DNA of 64,000 bases from Neorhodopirellula lusitana (GCF_900182915.1 NZ_FXUG01000002.1:186001-250000); one strand, 5' to 3'. Numbered from the stretch's first letter, positions 1-11,975 are shown. Made by a program: numbers and translations. The notes: generated by a model not told the origin, from the sequence alone.

Positions 1-588
1 TTTGAGGACCAGTTGTTTGTGGCCGATCAATCGGACAGTACGGTCATGCGAGTCTTTCTCGAAAAGGTAGACGGCGTTTACCAAGGCGCCTGTTTCCCAT
101 TTCGCAAGGGGTTTTCGTCCGGCAACGTTGGGCTGGAAATGACACCGACTGGTGCGATGTTTGTTGGTGGAACCAATCGGGGTTGGGGCTCAGTCGGGCC
201 GCGACCGTGTGCGATTGAGCGGATGGATTGGAGCGGCAAAGTTCCCTTCGAGATCAAAGAGATGCGGCTCAATCCAGACGGGTTTGAATTGACCTTCACG
301 GAGCCGGTTAGTGAATCAGCGAGTGATGTGGGCAGCTACCAACTCAGTACCTACACGTACGAATATCGAGAGGAGTACGGCAGTCCGGAAGTGGATGCGA
401 CCGAGCCAATCATCACCAAGGCGGTGCGTTCGGACGACGGAATGCGAGTGACACTGGCCGTTGACGGGCTGCAGTTAGGACACGTCCACGAATTGAAGGC
501 GGCTGGCATTCATAACCAGGAAGGGTTGCCGCTCTTGCATGACGAGGCTTACTACACGATCAACCGGTTCGTGACACCGGAAAATTGA
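1..588 (+). CDS. C-terminal part of a PQQ-sugar-dehydrogenase-like secreted protein (partial)
   Basis: The frame is open from the first base, so the gene starts upstream of the window and only its last 195 codons are present. The visible start ([19 protein letters not shown]) resembles the last blade of the glucose/sorbosone-dehydrogenase-type beta-propeller found in large planctomycetal proteins, followed by a run rich in Gly and Trp (GGTNRGWGS). A beta-sandwich-like tail then ends in a stretch about plot-like text such as [10 protein letters not shown]. In this family such tails sit at the end of multi-domain proteins that often also carry a cytochrome c domain; none can be seen here because the upstream part is missing. 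It converges on the next gene with 16 bases between the stop codons. The family assignment is from memory of similar tails and the substrate is unknown. Confidence 0.7.
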   Translation, partial: FEDQLFVADQSDSTVMRVFLEKVDGVYQGACFPFRKGFSSGNVGLEMTPTGAMFVGGTNRGWGSVGPRPCAIERMDWSGKVPFEIKEMRLNPDGFELTFTEPVSESASDVGSYQLSTYTYEYREEYGSPEVDATEPIITKAVRSDDGMRVTLAVDGLQLGHVHELKAAGIHNQEGLPLLHDEAYYTINRFVTPEN

Positions 589-604
589 GCCAAGGCGCGT
601 GGTG

Positions 605-2116
605 CTAACGCGTGAACGTGAAGACGAAGCCGCCTTCGGTTCGCTCGGTATCATAGTCCTCGTTGTCTGACGCGAAACGATCGTGGCCCACGACAGTGGC
701 GATGCCCCAAGCTTCGTTGATCGTGTATTGAAGTCGACCGTGCACACGCCAGAACAGTTCTTCACGGGGTGTGGCGCCGGTGAAGTCATAGTAGTCTCGA
801 TAGCCAACGCCCCAGGTCGGGATCAGCTTCCATTTTTCGGAGATATTCCATCCCGTAGAACCGTGTAGGTTGATGGATCCATAGCGGTAGTCGTCACCGT
901 CAGTGTTGGCCCATTCCGTATCGATACCAATGGAGTGCATTGGGATTTTTTGCCATCCGGTTTGGAAGAATCGACTCGACCCGGCGGTAATCGTGATGCC
1001 GTCGAGCGATGATTGGGTTGGATCAACACCGTCGTCGCTAAAATCGGAACTGGCAATGGTGAGGTAGCTGTAGAACGCTTCCAGGTCGGGGCGAATCAGC
1101 GTCACCGACGCGGTAGCAGAGTGGCGATTGCCCACGGAGTTGCCGTCGAAGTAGTCGGCTGAATAGACGTACTCTATCCGTCCAATGGCTTCACTGGTGC
1201 CCCAGTTAAAATCGCGTTCACCGAATAGACCGGGTTGAAAACTAGCAAGGTTAAATTCTTGGAAGTCACTTTCATTGGCTGTGAAGTATCCGCGAAACAT
1301 GGGACCGGCTCGCATGCTGGCGGTGCGTAAGATCTTGTAGTCGAAGTCAGGATTGGCGAACGCTTGGAAGCTCGCACTATCACTTTGTGCCAGTTCGCGG
1401 CTGACGGGCGTTAGGGTGACATTCGAATTGTATAGTACGCCTGTTTCAAAGAAGGCACGGAGTCGTTTGACTGGCGTTTGTACTTCACTTTGAAGTTGAT
1501 CGATTCTTTGTTCTAAGTCGTCCGAACCATCAAACGATTGGATTTGATAGCCGATGGGTTGAACGGTTTTATCCGGACCCAAGGTAGCGCTGATGTTCGA
1601 TGCGGAAGGCAATGTATCCAGCTTGAGAGTGGCTGGATTTGGCGACACAATGGGAATCACCAAGTGTGCGGTGGCAGGTGTTTGACAGGGGATACCTTGA
1701 TCGCGAAGTTGGTCTGCGTAAGAGCTTGCCGGTGCGATTTGGTAGACCTGGTCGAAGTGAGTTTTCGCGGCTTCCGGTCGGGCGAGTTTTAGGAACAGTT
1801 GTCCAACATCGAAATGGGCGGCGGCGTTGAACGGGTCCAGTTCCACGGCGCGTTTTGAGGATGCGATTGCCGAATCGGTATCGCCTAAAGCCTGTTGTAG
1901 GCGGCCTAGCGCTCGCCAAGATTCTGAGTGATCCGGACGATCAGCGACACGTTTTTGTAGCATCGCAAGCATCTTGAGCTGACCCGAGGCGTGCTCAAGT
2001 TGAGCGGTTTTGGGCGAGGTGTCGTCTGCAAACAAGCAAACGCCAACTGATGACGATGCAAATACGCAAACGAAAACGCATGATGACAGCAGGCGGATAG
2101 AAAAACGGGGCCGCAT
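605..2116 (-). CDS. TPR-containing outer-membrane beta-barrel protein
   Basis: The start at 2116 (MRPRFSIRLL) is preferred over the upstream ATG at 2176, because it places a hydrophobic signal peptide at the N terminus and has an AAGG close upstream. After the signal, about residues 50-130 form two or three TPR units (WRALGRLQQALGDTDSAIA, then FDVGQLFLKLARPEAAKTH). The last 300 residues alternate polar and aromatic or aliphatic residues in strand-length stretches and end GFVFTFTR, as in outer-membrane barrels. This matches the plan of TPR plus porin-like barrel proteins that assemble or export surface material. It is divergent from the Gln/Ala-rich secreted protein, with about 220 bases between starts, so the two may be co-regulated and the barrel could handle that protein. 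No named family is certain. Confidence 0.65.
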   Translation of the reverse strand: MRPRFSIRLLSSCVFVCVFASSSVGVCLFADDTSPKTAQLEHASGQLKMLAMLQKRVADRPDHSESWRALGRLQQALGDTDSAIASSKRAVELDPFNAAAHFDVGQLFLKLARPEAAKTHFDQVYQIAPASSYADQLRDQGIPCQTPATAHLVIPIVSPNPATLKLDTLPSASNISATLGPDKTVQPIGYQIQSFDGSDDLEQRIDQLQSEVQTPVKRLRAFFETGVLYNSNVTLTPVSRELAQSDSASFQAFANPDFDYKILRTASMRAGPMFRGYFTANESDFQEFNLASFQPGLFGERDFNWGTSEAIGRIEYVYSADYFDGNSVGNRHSATASVTLIRPDLEAFYSYLTIASSDFSDDGVDPTQSSLDGITITAGSSRFFQTGWQKIPMHSIGIDTEWANTDGDDYRYGSINLHGSTGWNISEKWKLIPTWGVGYRDYYDFTGATPREELFWRVHGRLQYTINEAWGIATVVGHDRFASDNEDYDTERTEGGFVFTFTR

Positions 2117-2337
2117 GAAACCTTGCTGCTTTCGGTTCGGATTACTGGCGGGAATCTGGCTGGCGGGCGTCGACATGCATTGGATAGTCTCCGCGAATCA
2201 GATTACGACCGTCTGTGCTTATTGTGTCGTAGCACGCACATGAGATGGATGGCCACCCCGATTCAAAGGAGGTCGTGAGAGTTCGGTTGATCGATCGGTC
2301 AACTGAAAGCAGCGACCGTCTCAAGGAGTTTTCAAGG
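2117..2337. promoter_or_regulatory. Divergent intergenic region between barrel protein and Gln-rich protein
   Basis: Both flanking genes point away from this stretch, so it must hold both promoters. I see no confident -35/-10 pair. A clear ribosome binding site, AAGGAG at 2323-2328, lies nine bases before the ATG at 2338 and decides that start. The frame upstream of 2338 is also open to 2245 but has no such site and would spoil the signal peptide. Confidence 0.5.
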
Positions 2338-3666
2338 ATGAAGCGTCATACTCAAGTCTTGCGTCTGATCGTTGCATTGACCGCAGGTGCAACCCTGCAA
2401 GCAAATGTTAACGCCGACACATTCGGCGGACTGACTTCCGGAGTTCAGTCACAATTACAGCAACGCGTGCAACAACAAGTTCAAGCTCAAGTGCAACAGC
2501 GAGTCCAGGCTCAGTTGCAAAGCCAAGTTCAGTCGCAGGTGCAAGCTCAGGTTCAGCAACGAATCCAGTCGCAGGTTGCCGGCGGCATCGAAGCACGTGT
2601 GAGCGGCCAACTGCAAAACGCCGCTGGCTTGGCAGCCGGTTTGGCGACTCGCGTCCAGAACCAAGGTGCTGCCGCTGGGAATGCTGCCTTGTCGGCAGGA
2701 GTGAATCCGCAGGTCAATGCGAACGCGAACATCAACGTGGACGCTCAAGCAAGCCAGTCGTCCAGTGCCAGTCAAAATGGAACCGCTTCAAGTCGCTTGA
2801 ACACGTCGGCTGGTTTAAGCGTTTCGGCCAGTCCCATCGTGATTACTCAGGGCGAAGTGTCTGCGTACGATTCGATCTTTGGTCAATTCAATCCGCTTCG
2901 TAGTGCTGCCGTTGTTCAAGCCGCCAGTGCTGCTCAGGCTCAGCAAGCCCAAGCAGGTTCACAAGAGCAAGCAAGCGCCGCCCAAGGTCAAGCAAGCGGA
3001 TTTGCATCGGCAGCCAGCGAGGCATCCACAGCGGGTCAAGCTGCTGGCAGTCAAGCAACCGGAAGTCAGTCTTTGTTCGGTGCGGCAGCGAGTGACATCA
3101 GCGGTCAGGCCAGCGGTGGCTTTGCTCAGGCGATTTCGCAAGCGAGTCAATCCAGTCAAGCCCAGGCTCAAGGCAATGGCCAGTTTGGAGTCGCAGGAGT
3201 GCTTGCTTCCAACGTCGATCTATCGGCGATGATTGCAGTCGCATCGCGTCAACGTCTGGCTGAGATCTCGCAGCTTCGTGATCAAGCGATTACATCAGCG
3301 AATGCTGAGTTGATGGCGCAAGCGGATGCCATGGAAGCTCAATTGACCGCTTTCGCAACCGCTCAAACACAGGCGATGGCGCAGGCACAAGCGGGTGTTC
3401 AGGCCCAGGCTCAGGGCCAAGTCCAACCGGGACTCCAAGCGGGAACACAAACGGCTTCGGCAGCAGCACAAAGTGCAGCGGCTCAAGCGGCAGCAGGCCA
3501 AGACGCGGCAGCTCAACAAGCGGCAGCGGCTCAGGCGGCTGGATCATTTCAGTTTTCGGTTGATGGCCAAGCCGCAGGTCAGGCTTCATCGGCCGGCAGC
3601 AACGCGGGTGCGGCAGCAGCATCTTCAGCCGCGGCTCAAGGAAGCGGTTCTAGCTCACTCCGCTAG
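2338..3666 (+). CDS. Secreted Gln/Ala-rich repeat protein
   Basis: Unrecognised. The 442-residue product begins MKRHTQVLRLIVALTAGATL, a plausible signal peptide ending near ANA/NAD at about residue 27. Residues 36-92 are a tetrapeptide repeat in which every fourth residue is Val, Leu or Ile (36, 40, 44 and so on to 92, fifteen in a row), with Gln at most positions between. The phase then slips and a region rich in Ala, Ser, Gln and Asn follows; the last 100 residues are largely Ala-Gln-Ala stretches ending in Ser/Gly. There is no cysteine in the parts inspected. The composition suggests an extracellular fibrous, adhesive or self-assembling protein. It pairs head-to-head with an outer-membrane barrel gene. 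The start is set by the AAGGAG nine bases upstream. Function is not claimed. Confidence 0.75.
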   Translation: MKRHTQVLRLIVALTAGATLQANVNADTFGGLTSGVQSQLQQRVQQQVQAQVQQRVQAQLQSQVQSQVQAQVQQRIQSQVAGGIEARVSGQLQNAAGLAAGLATRVQNQGAAAGNAALSAGVNPQVNANANINVDAQASQSSSASQNGTASSRLNTSAGLSVSASPIVITQGEVSAYDSIFGQFNPLRSAAVVQAASAAQAQQAQAGSQEQASAAQGQASGFASAASEASTAGQAAGSQATGSQSLFGAAASDISGQASGGFAQAISQASQSSQAQAQGNGQFGVAGVLASNVDLSAMIAVASRQRLAEISQLRDQAITSANAELMAQADAMEAQLTAFATAQTQAMAQAQAGVQAQAQGQVQPGLQAGTQTASAAAQSAAAQAAAGQDAAAQQAAAAQAAGSFQFSVDGQAAGQASSAGSNAGAAAASSAAAQGSGSSSLR

Positions 3667-6073
<2,407 letters not shown>

Positions 6074-6233
6074 TGCAGCCGGTCGCAATCCAGCGAGGAG
6101 TCTCGATCGGAGACTTTGAATCAGGGGACGGCGGAGCGTTGCTTCGAGCCCCGCCTCGCTCTGCGACATCTCGCTAGTCTTTCCAGCTTTTCAACAAAAC
6201 ACTTTCAATCAATCCAATACAGGAATCTCTCTG

Positions 6234-6542
6234 ATGGCAGCTACAAAAAACAAAATCAACCTGCGTCCACTCGATGACCGCGTTGTTGTTCAACCAACCG
6301 AAGCCGAATCCACCACAGCTGGTGGAATCGTGCTTCCCGATTCGGCTAAGGAAAAGCCACAACGCGGCACCGTCGTCGCTGTTGGTCCTGGCAAGTTGCT
6401 CGATAGCGGTGCTCGTGGTGAGCTTTGTGTCGCTGTTGGCGATGTCGTGATCTACGGCAAGTACGGCGGAAGCGAAATCGAAGTTGATGGCGAAGAAATG
6501 AAGATCCTTCGCGAAAGCGACATCCTCGCGAAGATTGGCTAG
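6234..6542 (+). CDS. groS: Co-chaperonin GroES
   Basis: The 102-residue heptameric lid of the GroEL cage. It has [26 protein letters not shown] at the start of the fold (read as two pieces, [10 protein letters not shown] and TAGGIVLP), a mobile-loop region with that GGIVLP, and [13 protein letters not shown] near the end. An AGGA lies eight bases before the ATG. It sits between two groEL genes and could serve both rings. Length is usual for the family, with a short N-terminal extension (MAATKNKIN). Confidence 0.97.
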   Translation: MAATKNKINLRPLDDRVVVQPTEAESTTAGGIVLPDSAKEKPQRGTVVAVGPGKLLDSGARGELCVAVGDVVIYGKYGGSEIEVDGEEMKILRESDILAKIG

Positions 6543-6599
6543 TTCGCAATTTGATGGGCCGCCGTCGGTTAACGCCGAACGGCCGGCCTTCGTAGCGGT

Positions 6600-6613
6600 C
6601 GGGCGTTCGCCCG
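6600..6613. repeat. Short perfect hairpin between groES and groEL2
   Basis: CGGGCG and CGCCCG flank a TT, embedded in a GC-rich stretch (6556-6620) with further imperfect inverted repeats. It may be a processing or attenuating hairpin inside the operon, or one copy of a dispersed genomic repeat; sequence alone cannot tell. Confidence 0.4.
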
Positions 6614-6664
6614 CCGACTTTCGCTTATCCCGCACATTCATTTACTTACACAGGAATCACAGTC

Positions 6665-8287
6665 GTGGCAAAACAACTGCTATTTGACGATCACGCACGA
6701 GCTCGCATGCTCGCCGGCGTCGAGAAACTTGCCAACGCCGTCGCCGTGACCATGGGCCCAACCGGCCGCAACGTCATCATCGACAAATCGTTCGGTGGCC
6801 CAACCGTCACCAAGGACGGTGTTACCGTTGCGAAAGAAGTCGAGCTGGAAGACCGGTTCGAAAACATGGGTGCCAAGCTCGTTATCGAAGTGGCTCAAAA
6901 GACCAGCGATCTGGCTGGTGACGGAACCACTACCGCAACCGTGTTGGCTCGTGCCATCTTCAAAGAAGGTCTGCGTAACATTGTTGCTGGTAGCAACCCA
7001 ACCGCGATTCGTCGTGGTATCGAAAAGGGTGTTGAAGCTGCCTGTGCACAATTGGTGGAAATGGGCCGTCCCGTTAGTGGCAAAGAAGAAGTTGCCCACG
7101 TCGGTGCAATCTCGGCCAATAACGACAATGAAATCGGCAGCTTGCTTGCCGACGCTCTCGAACGCGTCGGAAAAGACGGTGTCATCACCGTTGAAGAAGG
7201 CAAGAGCCGAAACATGGAAGTCGACTACGTCGATGGCATGCAATTCGACAAGGGCTACATCTCGCCATACTTCATCTCCGATCCAGGTACGATGGAAGCG
7301 AGTCTCGAAAACGCGTTGGTTCTTCTTTACGAAAAGAAGATCAGCAACATCCGTGACCTTGTTCCCTTGTTGGAAAAGTCCGCTCAAACGGGTCAGCCTT
7401 TGTTGATCATCGCGGAAGACGTCGATGCTGAAGCACTGACTTTGTTGGTGGTTAACAAGCTGCGTGGCACGCTGAATGTTTGTGCTGTGAAGGCACCTGG
7501 ATTTGGTGACCGTCGCAAGGCAATGCTTGGCGACATCGCAACCTTGACCGGTGGTACGCTGATCAGCGAAGACCTCGGCATCCAACTTGAAAACGTCACC
7601 TTGGAACACCTCGGTCGCGCCAAGAAGGTCACCGTCGACAAGGGCCACACGACCATCGTCGAAGGTTCAGGCAAGCGAGATGAGATCGACAAGCGAGTCG
7701 GCCAAATCCGTGCCCAAATCGAGCAAACCGATAGCGACTACGACAAGGAAAAGTTCCAAGAACGCCTTGCCAAGCTAGCCGGTGGTGTTGCTGTCATCAG
7801 CGTCGGTGCTGAAACCGAAGCTGAGATGAAGCAAACCAAGGCTCGTTTGGAAGACGCATTGCACGCGACCCGTGCAGCCGTCGAAGAAGGCATTCTGCCG
7901 GGTGGTGGTGTGGCTTTGGTTCACTGCCGCGAAGCAGTCGAAGCAGCCAAGAAGAAGGCCAAGGGCGACGAAAAGATCGGCGTCAGCATCGTGTTGGGGG
8001 CTCTGGATGCTCCAATGCGTCAGATCGCTGACAACGGCGGCATTGACGGCAGCGTTGTTGTTGACGAAGTGTTGCAAAAGAACAATCCGAAAATCGGCTA
8101 CAACGCCAACACTGGCGAGTACGGCGATTTGATCAAGGCTGGTGTCATCGACCCAGTGAAAGTCACTCGGACTGCACTGATCAACGCTGGCAGCATCGCT
8201 GGATTGTTGTTGACGACGGAAGCTCTTGTCACCAACTTCGATCAAGAAGACAAGGACAAGCGACCTGTTGAAGGCGTCGTCAACTAG
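6665..8287 (+). CDS. Chaperonin GroEL, second copy, without GGM tail
   Basis: A complete 540-residue group I chaperonin, starting at GTG with AGGA nine bases before it. It keeps [31 protein letters not shown] and [10 protein letters not shown], so ATP binding and hydrolysis should be intact. It differs from the first copy in ending [15 protein letters not shown], with no Gly-Met tail. Tail-less paralogues in other bacteria often have specialised clients or expression. A strong hairpin follows at 8374, which separates this operon from dnaJ. Divergence between the two copies runs along the whole length, so this is an old duplication and not a recent one. Confidence 0.95.
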   Translation: MAKQLLFDDHARARMLAGVEKLANAVAVTMGPTGRNVIIDKSFGGPTVTKDGVTVAKEVELEDRFENMGAKLVIEVAQKTSDLAGDGTTTATVLARAIFKEGLRNIVAGSNPTAIRRGIEKGVEAACAQLVEMGRPVSGKEEVAHVGAISANNDNEIGSLLADALERVGKDGVITVEEGKSRNMEVDYVDGMQFDKGYISPYFISDPGTMEASLENALVLLYEKKISNIRDLVPLLEKSAQTGQPLLIIAEDVDAEALTLLVVNKLRGTLNVCAVKAPGFGDRRKAMLGDIATLTGGTLISEDLGIQLENVTLEHLGRAKKVTVDKGHTTIVEGSGKRDEIDKRVGQIRAQIEQTDSDYDKEKFQERLAKLAGGVAVISVGAETEAEMKQTKARLEDALHATRAAVEEGILPGGGVALVHCREAVEAAKKKAKGDEKIGVSIVLGALDAPMRQIADNGGIDGSVVVDEVLQKNNPKIGYNANTGEYGDLIKAGVIDPVKVTRTALINAGSIAGLLLTTEALVTNFDQEDKDKRPVEGVVN

Positions 8288-8373
8288 TTGACGAACTTCT
8301 AAGCGGTGATGCGTCGGAATCGGTTCCTTTGGGAATCGAGACCGGCGTGAGCGGCGAAACCAGCAAGCTCATG

Positions 8374-8407
8374 ACGGGCCGTTCGCCACCGGCGAGCGGC
8401 CCGTTTC
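8374..8407 (+). terminator. Rho-independent-like terminator after groEL2
   Basis: A 14-bp stem (8374-8387 with 8391-8404, one G-T pair) around an ACC loop, followed by a short run of T. It lies between groEL2 and dnaJ and splits the chaperone block in two. Confidence 0.7.
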
Positions 8408-8435
8408 GATGATACTCTCACTTTAATCCAATCGC

Positions 8436-9584
8436 ATGGCAACCAAGACGTGTTACTACGAGGTGCTCACCGTCGAGCGGACCGCGACGAAGCAACAGAT
8501 CGATCGCGCGTACCGGAAGTTGGCGATCAAGTATCACCCCGACTCGAATAAAAACGACGATGCGGTTAGTAAGTTCAAAGAGGCTACCGAAGCCTACGAA
8601 GTTCTAAGCGACCAACAGAAACGCTCGCGGTACGATCAATACGGTCACGCTGGTGTCGAAGGTGCGACGCAGCAGTACGGTGAAGTGGAAGACATCTTTG
8701 AAGCGTTTGGCGACCTGTTCGGTGGCGGCGGTTTTGGTGACTTCTTCGGTGGCGGTGGTCGGCGTGGTGGCGGAAGCCGACGTCGTGTTCGCAAAGGCGC
8801 TGATATCCGTTGTGATGTAACGCTCACGTTGGAAGAAGCGGCTCGCGGTTGCCACAAGGATATTTCTTTTCGGCGACGTGTTTCGTGCGAGAATTGTGCG
8901 GGAAGCGGTGCTGCACCCGGCAGTGACCCGGTCACTTGCACGATGTGTGGTGGCCAGGGCCAAGTGATTCAGTCGGCTGGCATTCTGCGTGTTCAAACAA
9001 CCTGTCCAACCTGCCAAGGTGCAGGGAAGCAGATTAGCCAGCCCTGTAACCAATGCCGAGGCAGCGGTCTGCAGAACGAAAAGGCGGAGATGAACGTTGA
9101 GATTCCTGCGGGAGTCGACGACGGGATGCGGGTTCGCTTGGCTGGCGAAGGTGAGCCGAGTCCGGATGGTGGGCCGGCGGGTGATTGCTACTGTTTCATT
9201 ACCGTGCAGCCACACAACCTGTTCAAACGAGACGGCAAGCATCTGATTTTGCAGTTGCCGATCTCCTACGCACAGGCCGCCTTGGGTGCGGAGATTGAAG
9301 TGCCGACATTAAGCGGCCCGCACCAACTGACAGTACCCGCTGGTTCACAAAGCGGCGATGTCTTTACTGTTCGCGGCCAAGGGATCGTTGATCACCGGAC
9401 CGGTCGCAACGGCGATTTACTTGTCCAGATTTATATTGAGGTGCCGAAGAAGCTGAACGCCGAACAAGAGAAGCTATTGCGGCAATTGGCTGAACTCGAT
9501 CACGAAGCGGTGCTTCCTGAGCGTACCTCGTTCCTTGATAAACTGAAAAACTTCTTCGACCCCGAACCTGAAGAAACGACCTAA
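8436..9584 (+). CDS. dnaJ: Chaperone DnaJ (type I)
   Basis: Hsp40 co-chaperone that stimulates DnaK ATPase and delivers unfolded clients. The 382 residues show the J domain with HPD at 34-36, a Gly/Phe-rich linker (GGGGFGDFFGGGG) near 90-110, four CxxCxGxG zinc repeats (CENCAGSG, CTMCGGQG, CPTCQGAG, CNQCRGSG) near 150-215, and the C-terminal client-binding domains. Length and order match full type I DnaJ. grpE begins two bases after the stop, so the two are co-transcribed; dnaK is not in the window. No obvious ribosome site precedes the ATG, which lies 29 bases after the terminator. Confidence 0.96.
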   Translation: MATKTCYYEVLTVERTATKQQIDRAYRKLAIKYHPDSNKNDDAVSKFKEATEAYEVLSDQQKRSRYDQYGHAGVEGATQQYGEVEDIFEAFGDLFGGGGFGDFFGGGGRRGGGSRRRVRKGADIRCDVTLTLEEAARGCHKDISFRRRVSCENCAGSGAAPGSDPVTCTMCGGQGQVIQSAGILRVQTTCPTCQGAGKQISQPCNQCRGSGLQNEKAEMNVEIPAGVDDGMRVRLAGEGEPSPDGGPAGDCYCFITVQPHNLFKRDGKHLILQLPISYAQAALGAEIEVPTLSGPHQLTVPAGSQSGDVFTVRGQGIVDHRTGRNGDLLVQIYIEVPKKLNAEQEKLLRQLAELDHEAVLPERTSFLDKLKNFFDPEPEETT

Positions 9585-9586
9585 CC

Positions 9587-10174
9587 ATGAACGAACAACC
9601 TACCCACGAAGACGACGCGACCGAGAACGAATTGGATGTGGTCGGTGCTGATTTTGAAGCAGCGACGGATCAAGTTTTCGACGACCAATCGCAAGCTCAA
9701 CCAGAAACTCGGGATGAAGAGATGGATCGGTTGCGCGCTGAAGTCGAAGCTGCCGACAAGCGAGTTCTTTTAGCCCAGGCTGATGCGGAGAATTTTCGCA
9801 AACGCATGCGTCGCGACTATGAAGACCAGCTCAAGTTTGCACCCTTGGCTGTGATTACCGACATTTTGCAAGTGCGTGACAACCTAGTCCGTGCGATCGA
9901 AGCCGCGTCGACTGAAAACCAGGGGGCTGAAGGCCTGCGTGAAGGCGTTGCGATGGTTGCCAAGCAACTTGACGATGCACTTGCTAAACACGGCGTGGAG
10001 GAGATTCCGGCGGCTGGCGAGCAATTCGACCCCAACTTTCACGAGGCGATTTCACAAATGCCTTGCCCGGATGTGGAAGAAGGCAAGGTGGCCCACGTGG
10101 CGGTGACTGGATTCCGAATGCACGGCCGCGTGATTCGTCCGGCTCAAGTCGTTGTTAGCATGGGGCAGGGCTAG
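9587..10174 (+). CDS. grpE: Nucleotide exchange factor GrpE
   Basis: Releases ADP from DnaK. The 195-residue protein has an acidic N terminus, a long coiled coil (RLRAEVEAADKRVLLAQAD), the AENFRKRMRRDYE signature, and a beta-domain with FDPNFHEAISQ and the VVVSMG terminus. The ATG follows the dnaJ stop by two bases. Confidence 0.96.
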   Translation: MNEQPTHEDDATENELDVVGADFEAATDQVFDDQSQAQPETRDEEMDRLRAEVEAADKRVLLAQADAENFRKRMRRDYEDQLKFAPLAVITDILQVRDNLVRAIEAASTENQGAEGLREGVAMVAKQLDDALAKHGVEEIPAAGEQFDPNFHEAISQMPCPDVEEGKVAHVAVTGFRMHGRVIRPAQVVVSMGQG

Positions 10175-10233
10175 GTTCTTGCCTTCGATTTTGCTTTCCC
10201 GCTTCTAACCCTTTGACTTTTGAATTGCTTCCG

Positions 10234-10524
10234 ATGCCGACCTACGACTACCTATGCGAAGCTTGTGGCCATGAACTTGAGATCTTCCAAGGTATTAAGG
10301 AAGATCCCATCAAAAAGTGCCCCGAGTGCAAGAAGAACAAGCTGAAGCGACAGTTTGGAACGGGGGCGGCGATCGTTTTCAAAGGTAGTGGTTTCTATCA
10401 AACCGACTATCGAAGTGATAGCTACAAGAAGGGGGCTCAAGCCGACAAGAAGGCATCCGAACCGAAAAAGAATTCCAGTAAATCCAAGTCGTCGGATTCC
10501 AAGCCCGCCAAGAAGTCATCATGA
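10234..10524 (+). CDS. FmdB-family zinc-ribbon protein
   Basis: A 96-residue protein starting MPTYDYLCEACGHELEIFQ. Two CxxC pairs (CEAC and CPEC) form the FmdB-type zinc ribbon, followed by the conserved IVFKGSGFYQTDYR stretch. The last 35 residues are Lys/Ser-rich and disordered. The family is named after a regulator of formamidase but its common members are small proteins of unknown role. The start at 10234 is chosen because the family begins MPxYxY; the frame is open seven codons further up. It follows grpE by 59 bases and may be in the same transcript. Confidence 0.85.
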   Translation: MPTYDYLCEACGHELEIFQGIKEDPIKKCPECKKNKLKRQFGTGAAIVFKGSGFYQTDYRSDSYKKGAQADKKASEPKKNSSKSKSSDSKPAKKSS

Positions 10525-10549
10525 CGAACCTTATTTTGCTGTGCCTCTG

Positions 10550-11599
10550 TTAGAGGGAATGACTGTGATCTAGTAGCAAAGGTGATTTCGTCGGTTCATC
10601 CATCACCTCCCCCTGCTTAATCCACTCGATCGTTCGAGCAAGTCCCTCTTGATGAAGTACTTTTGGTTGCCAGTCTAAGTCTAGGCGAGCTTTGGCGTTA
10701 CTAAACTGCGGAGGCCGAGACAACACGGATAGTGAGTGTCGAGAAATCGAGGGTGGCTTCTTTTGACCAGTTATCCTTGCAGCGGTTTCGATGAGATGCG
10801 CGAAATGGTGTGCCACCCCAAGCGGTACACGCCGACGAACTTTGGGTAACTCAAATCCCTCACAAAGAATGTCGAACAGTTCTTGTTGGGTAACACCTTG
10901 GCCGGCACAGAGATTGTAGGATTGTCCTGCGGCAACATTGCGAAGTCCAGCTTCTACGCATGCTCTAGCCAGGTCGGTCACGTAGACCCCGTTCAATTGA
11001 TTTGTTCGAGATCCAATGATCCAGACCGCATTTTTCCGCAATGCTTTCAACACCCGAGGAATGAAAGATTTGTCGCGTGGTCCGTAGAACCAAGTGGGAC
11101 GGACGATCGTTGTGCGATTGGCGAATTGAGTCGTGGCTAGCTCGGCAGCGATTTTAGACCTGTTGTAGTAGTCGAATGACCAAAGGTTTTGCCCAATGGG
11201 ATCATCTTCGGTCAGAAGTTCCGGTCCCATTTTGGGGTGCCCGTAGACAGCCATCGAACTGACATGGACGAGTCGATCAACAGAATGAGCATTGGCGGCT
11301 GCAACAACATTTTCGGTTGCAACGATGTTGCCTTGCTCGAAGTCTCGCCAAGGGCCCCAGTTTGTAGTGCGCCCGGCACAATGAAAGACAATATTGGCAC
11401 CCGCAATTGCCCTGCTGGCAAATGAGGGGTCGGTCAAGTCACCACGCATTACTGGAACCCCGAGGTTCTCCAGTAGGCGGGAATCGCTCTTAGCTCGCGT
11501 TAATGCCCGGACAGGATAACCTCGGGCAACTAAAACCTCCGTGATGTAACTCCCCAGCAATCCGGAAGCTCCAGTGACAACTGCAGTACGATTCAACAT
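10550..11599 (-). CDS. NAD(P)-dependent epimerase/dehydratase or 3-beta-HSD-like SDR
   Basis: An extended short-chain dehydrogenase of 349 residues. The Rossmann motif GASGLLG is at 10-16, and the catalytic YNRSK pattern has Tyr145 and Lys149. The N-terminal half resembles 3-beta-hydroxysteroid-dehydrogenase-like proteins that oxidise or reduce a hydroxyl/keto group on hydrophobic substrates. The C-terminal 100 residues are the substrate domain. It is convergent with fmdB (25 bases between stops) and points away from the PKS. A second SDR of the same type lies at the far end of the cluster (28861-29886). Placement in the biosynthetic cluster is inference from position. Confidence 0.8.
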   Translation of the reverse strand: MLNRTAVVTGASGLLGSYITEVLVARGYPVRALTRAKSDSRLLENLGVPVMRGDLTDPSFASRAIAGANIVFHCAGRTTNWGPWRDFEQGNIVATENVVAAANAHSVDRLVHVSSMAVYGHPKMGPELLTEDDPIGQNLWSFDYYNRSKIAAELATTQFANRTTIVRPTWFYGPRDKSFIPRVLKALRKNAVWIIGSRTNQLNGVYVTDLARACVEAGLRNVAAGQSYNLCAGQGVTQQELFDILCEGFELPKVRRRVPLGVAHHFAHLIETAARITGQKKPPSISRHSLSVLSRPPQFSNAKARLDLDWQPKVLHQEGLARTIEWIKQGEVMDEPTKSPLLLDHSHSL

Positions 11600-11649
11600 G
11601 TAACCTCAAATCAGACGCTTGGCAGAGAAGTCATCATTTATTTTAGTAA

Positions 11650-11898
11650 CTATTCAGCCGCGTGGTTTTTTGATGGTATCGGCGGCATGACGTCGGTGGC
11701 GGCGTAGTCCGCCAGTGCGACCAGGATTGTATCAAGTGGCTCTTCGCTGGGCTTGGGGCGGTGCCGCGACTGGTGGAAGTTGCTGGCAACCGTCACCGAG
11801 GTTTGCATCGAAACACGGTCAAAATCGAGGCTTTGGGGATAGATTTTTCGCCATCCCTGAATTTCGTCTTCAAACGCTGGACGATCTTTTCTGGCTAG
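11650..11898 (-). pseudogene. Possible 3' remnant of an unidentified gene
   Basis: An 83-codon frame with no good start, open from an upstream stop at 11899-11901 to a TAG at 11650-11652. Its residues look protein-like (AFEDEIQGWRKIYPQSLDF, then ALADYAATDVMPPIP) but I do not recognise the family. It lies in the 376-base gap upstream of the PKS. It could be the tail of a gene lost by deletion, or chance. The PKS ribosome site GGAG is at 11965-11968. Confidence 0.25.
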
Positions 11899-11975
11899 TT
11901 AGCATAGGGGGGGTTGTGCAGGCTTTTACGCTGCCATTGCTGTCGCAATACCTTTAGTCCTTTCGGAGCCTTTTC

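Noticed and set aside
2455..2775. A Leu/Ser-rich frame antisense to the Gln-rich protein
   Set aside because: Gln codons read in reverse give Leu; there is no start signal or family.
6680..7648. A 322-codon frame antisense to the second groEL
   Set aside because: Shadow of the coding strand with no recognisable domain.
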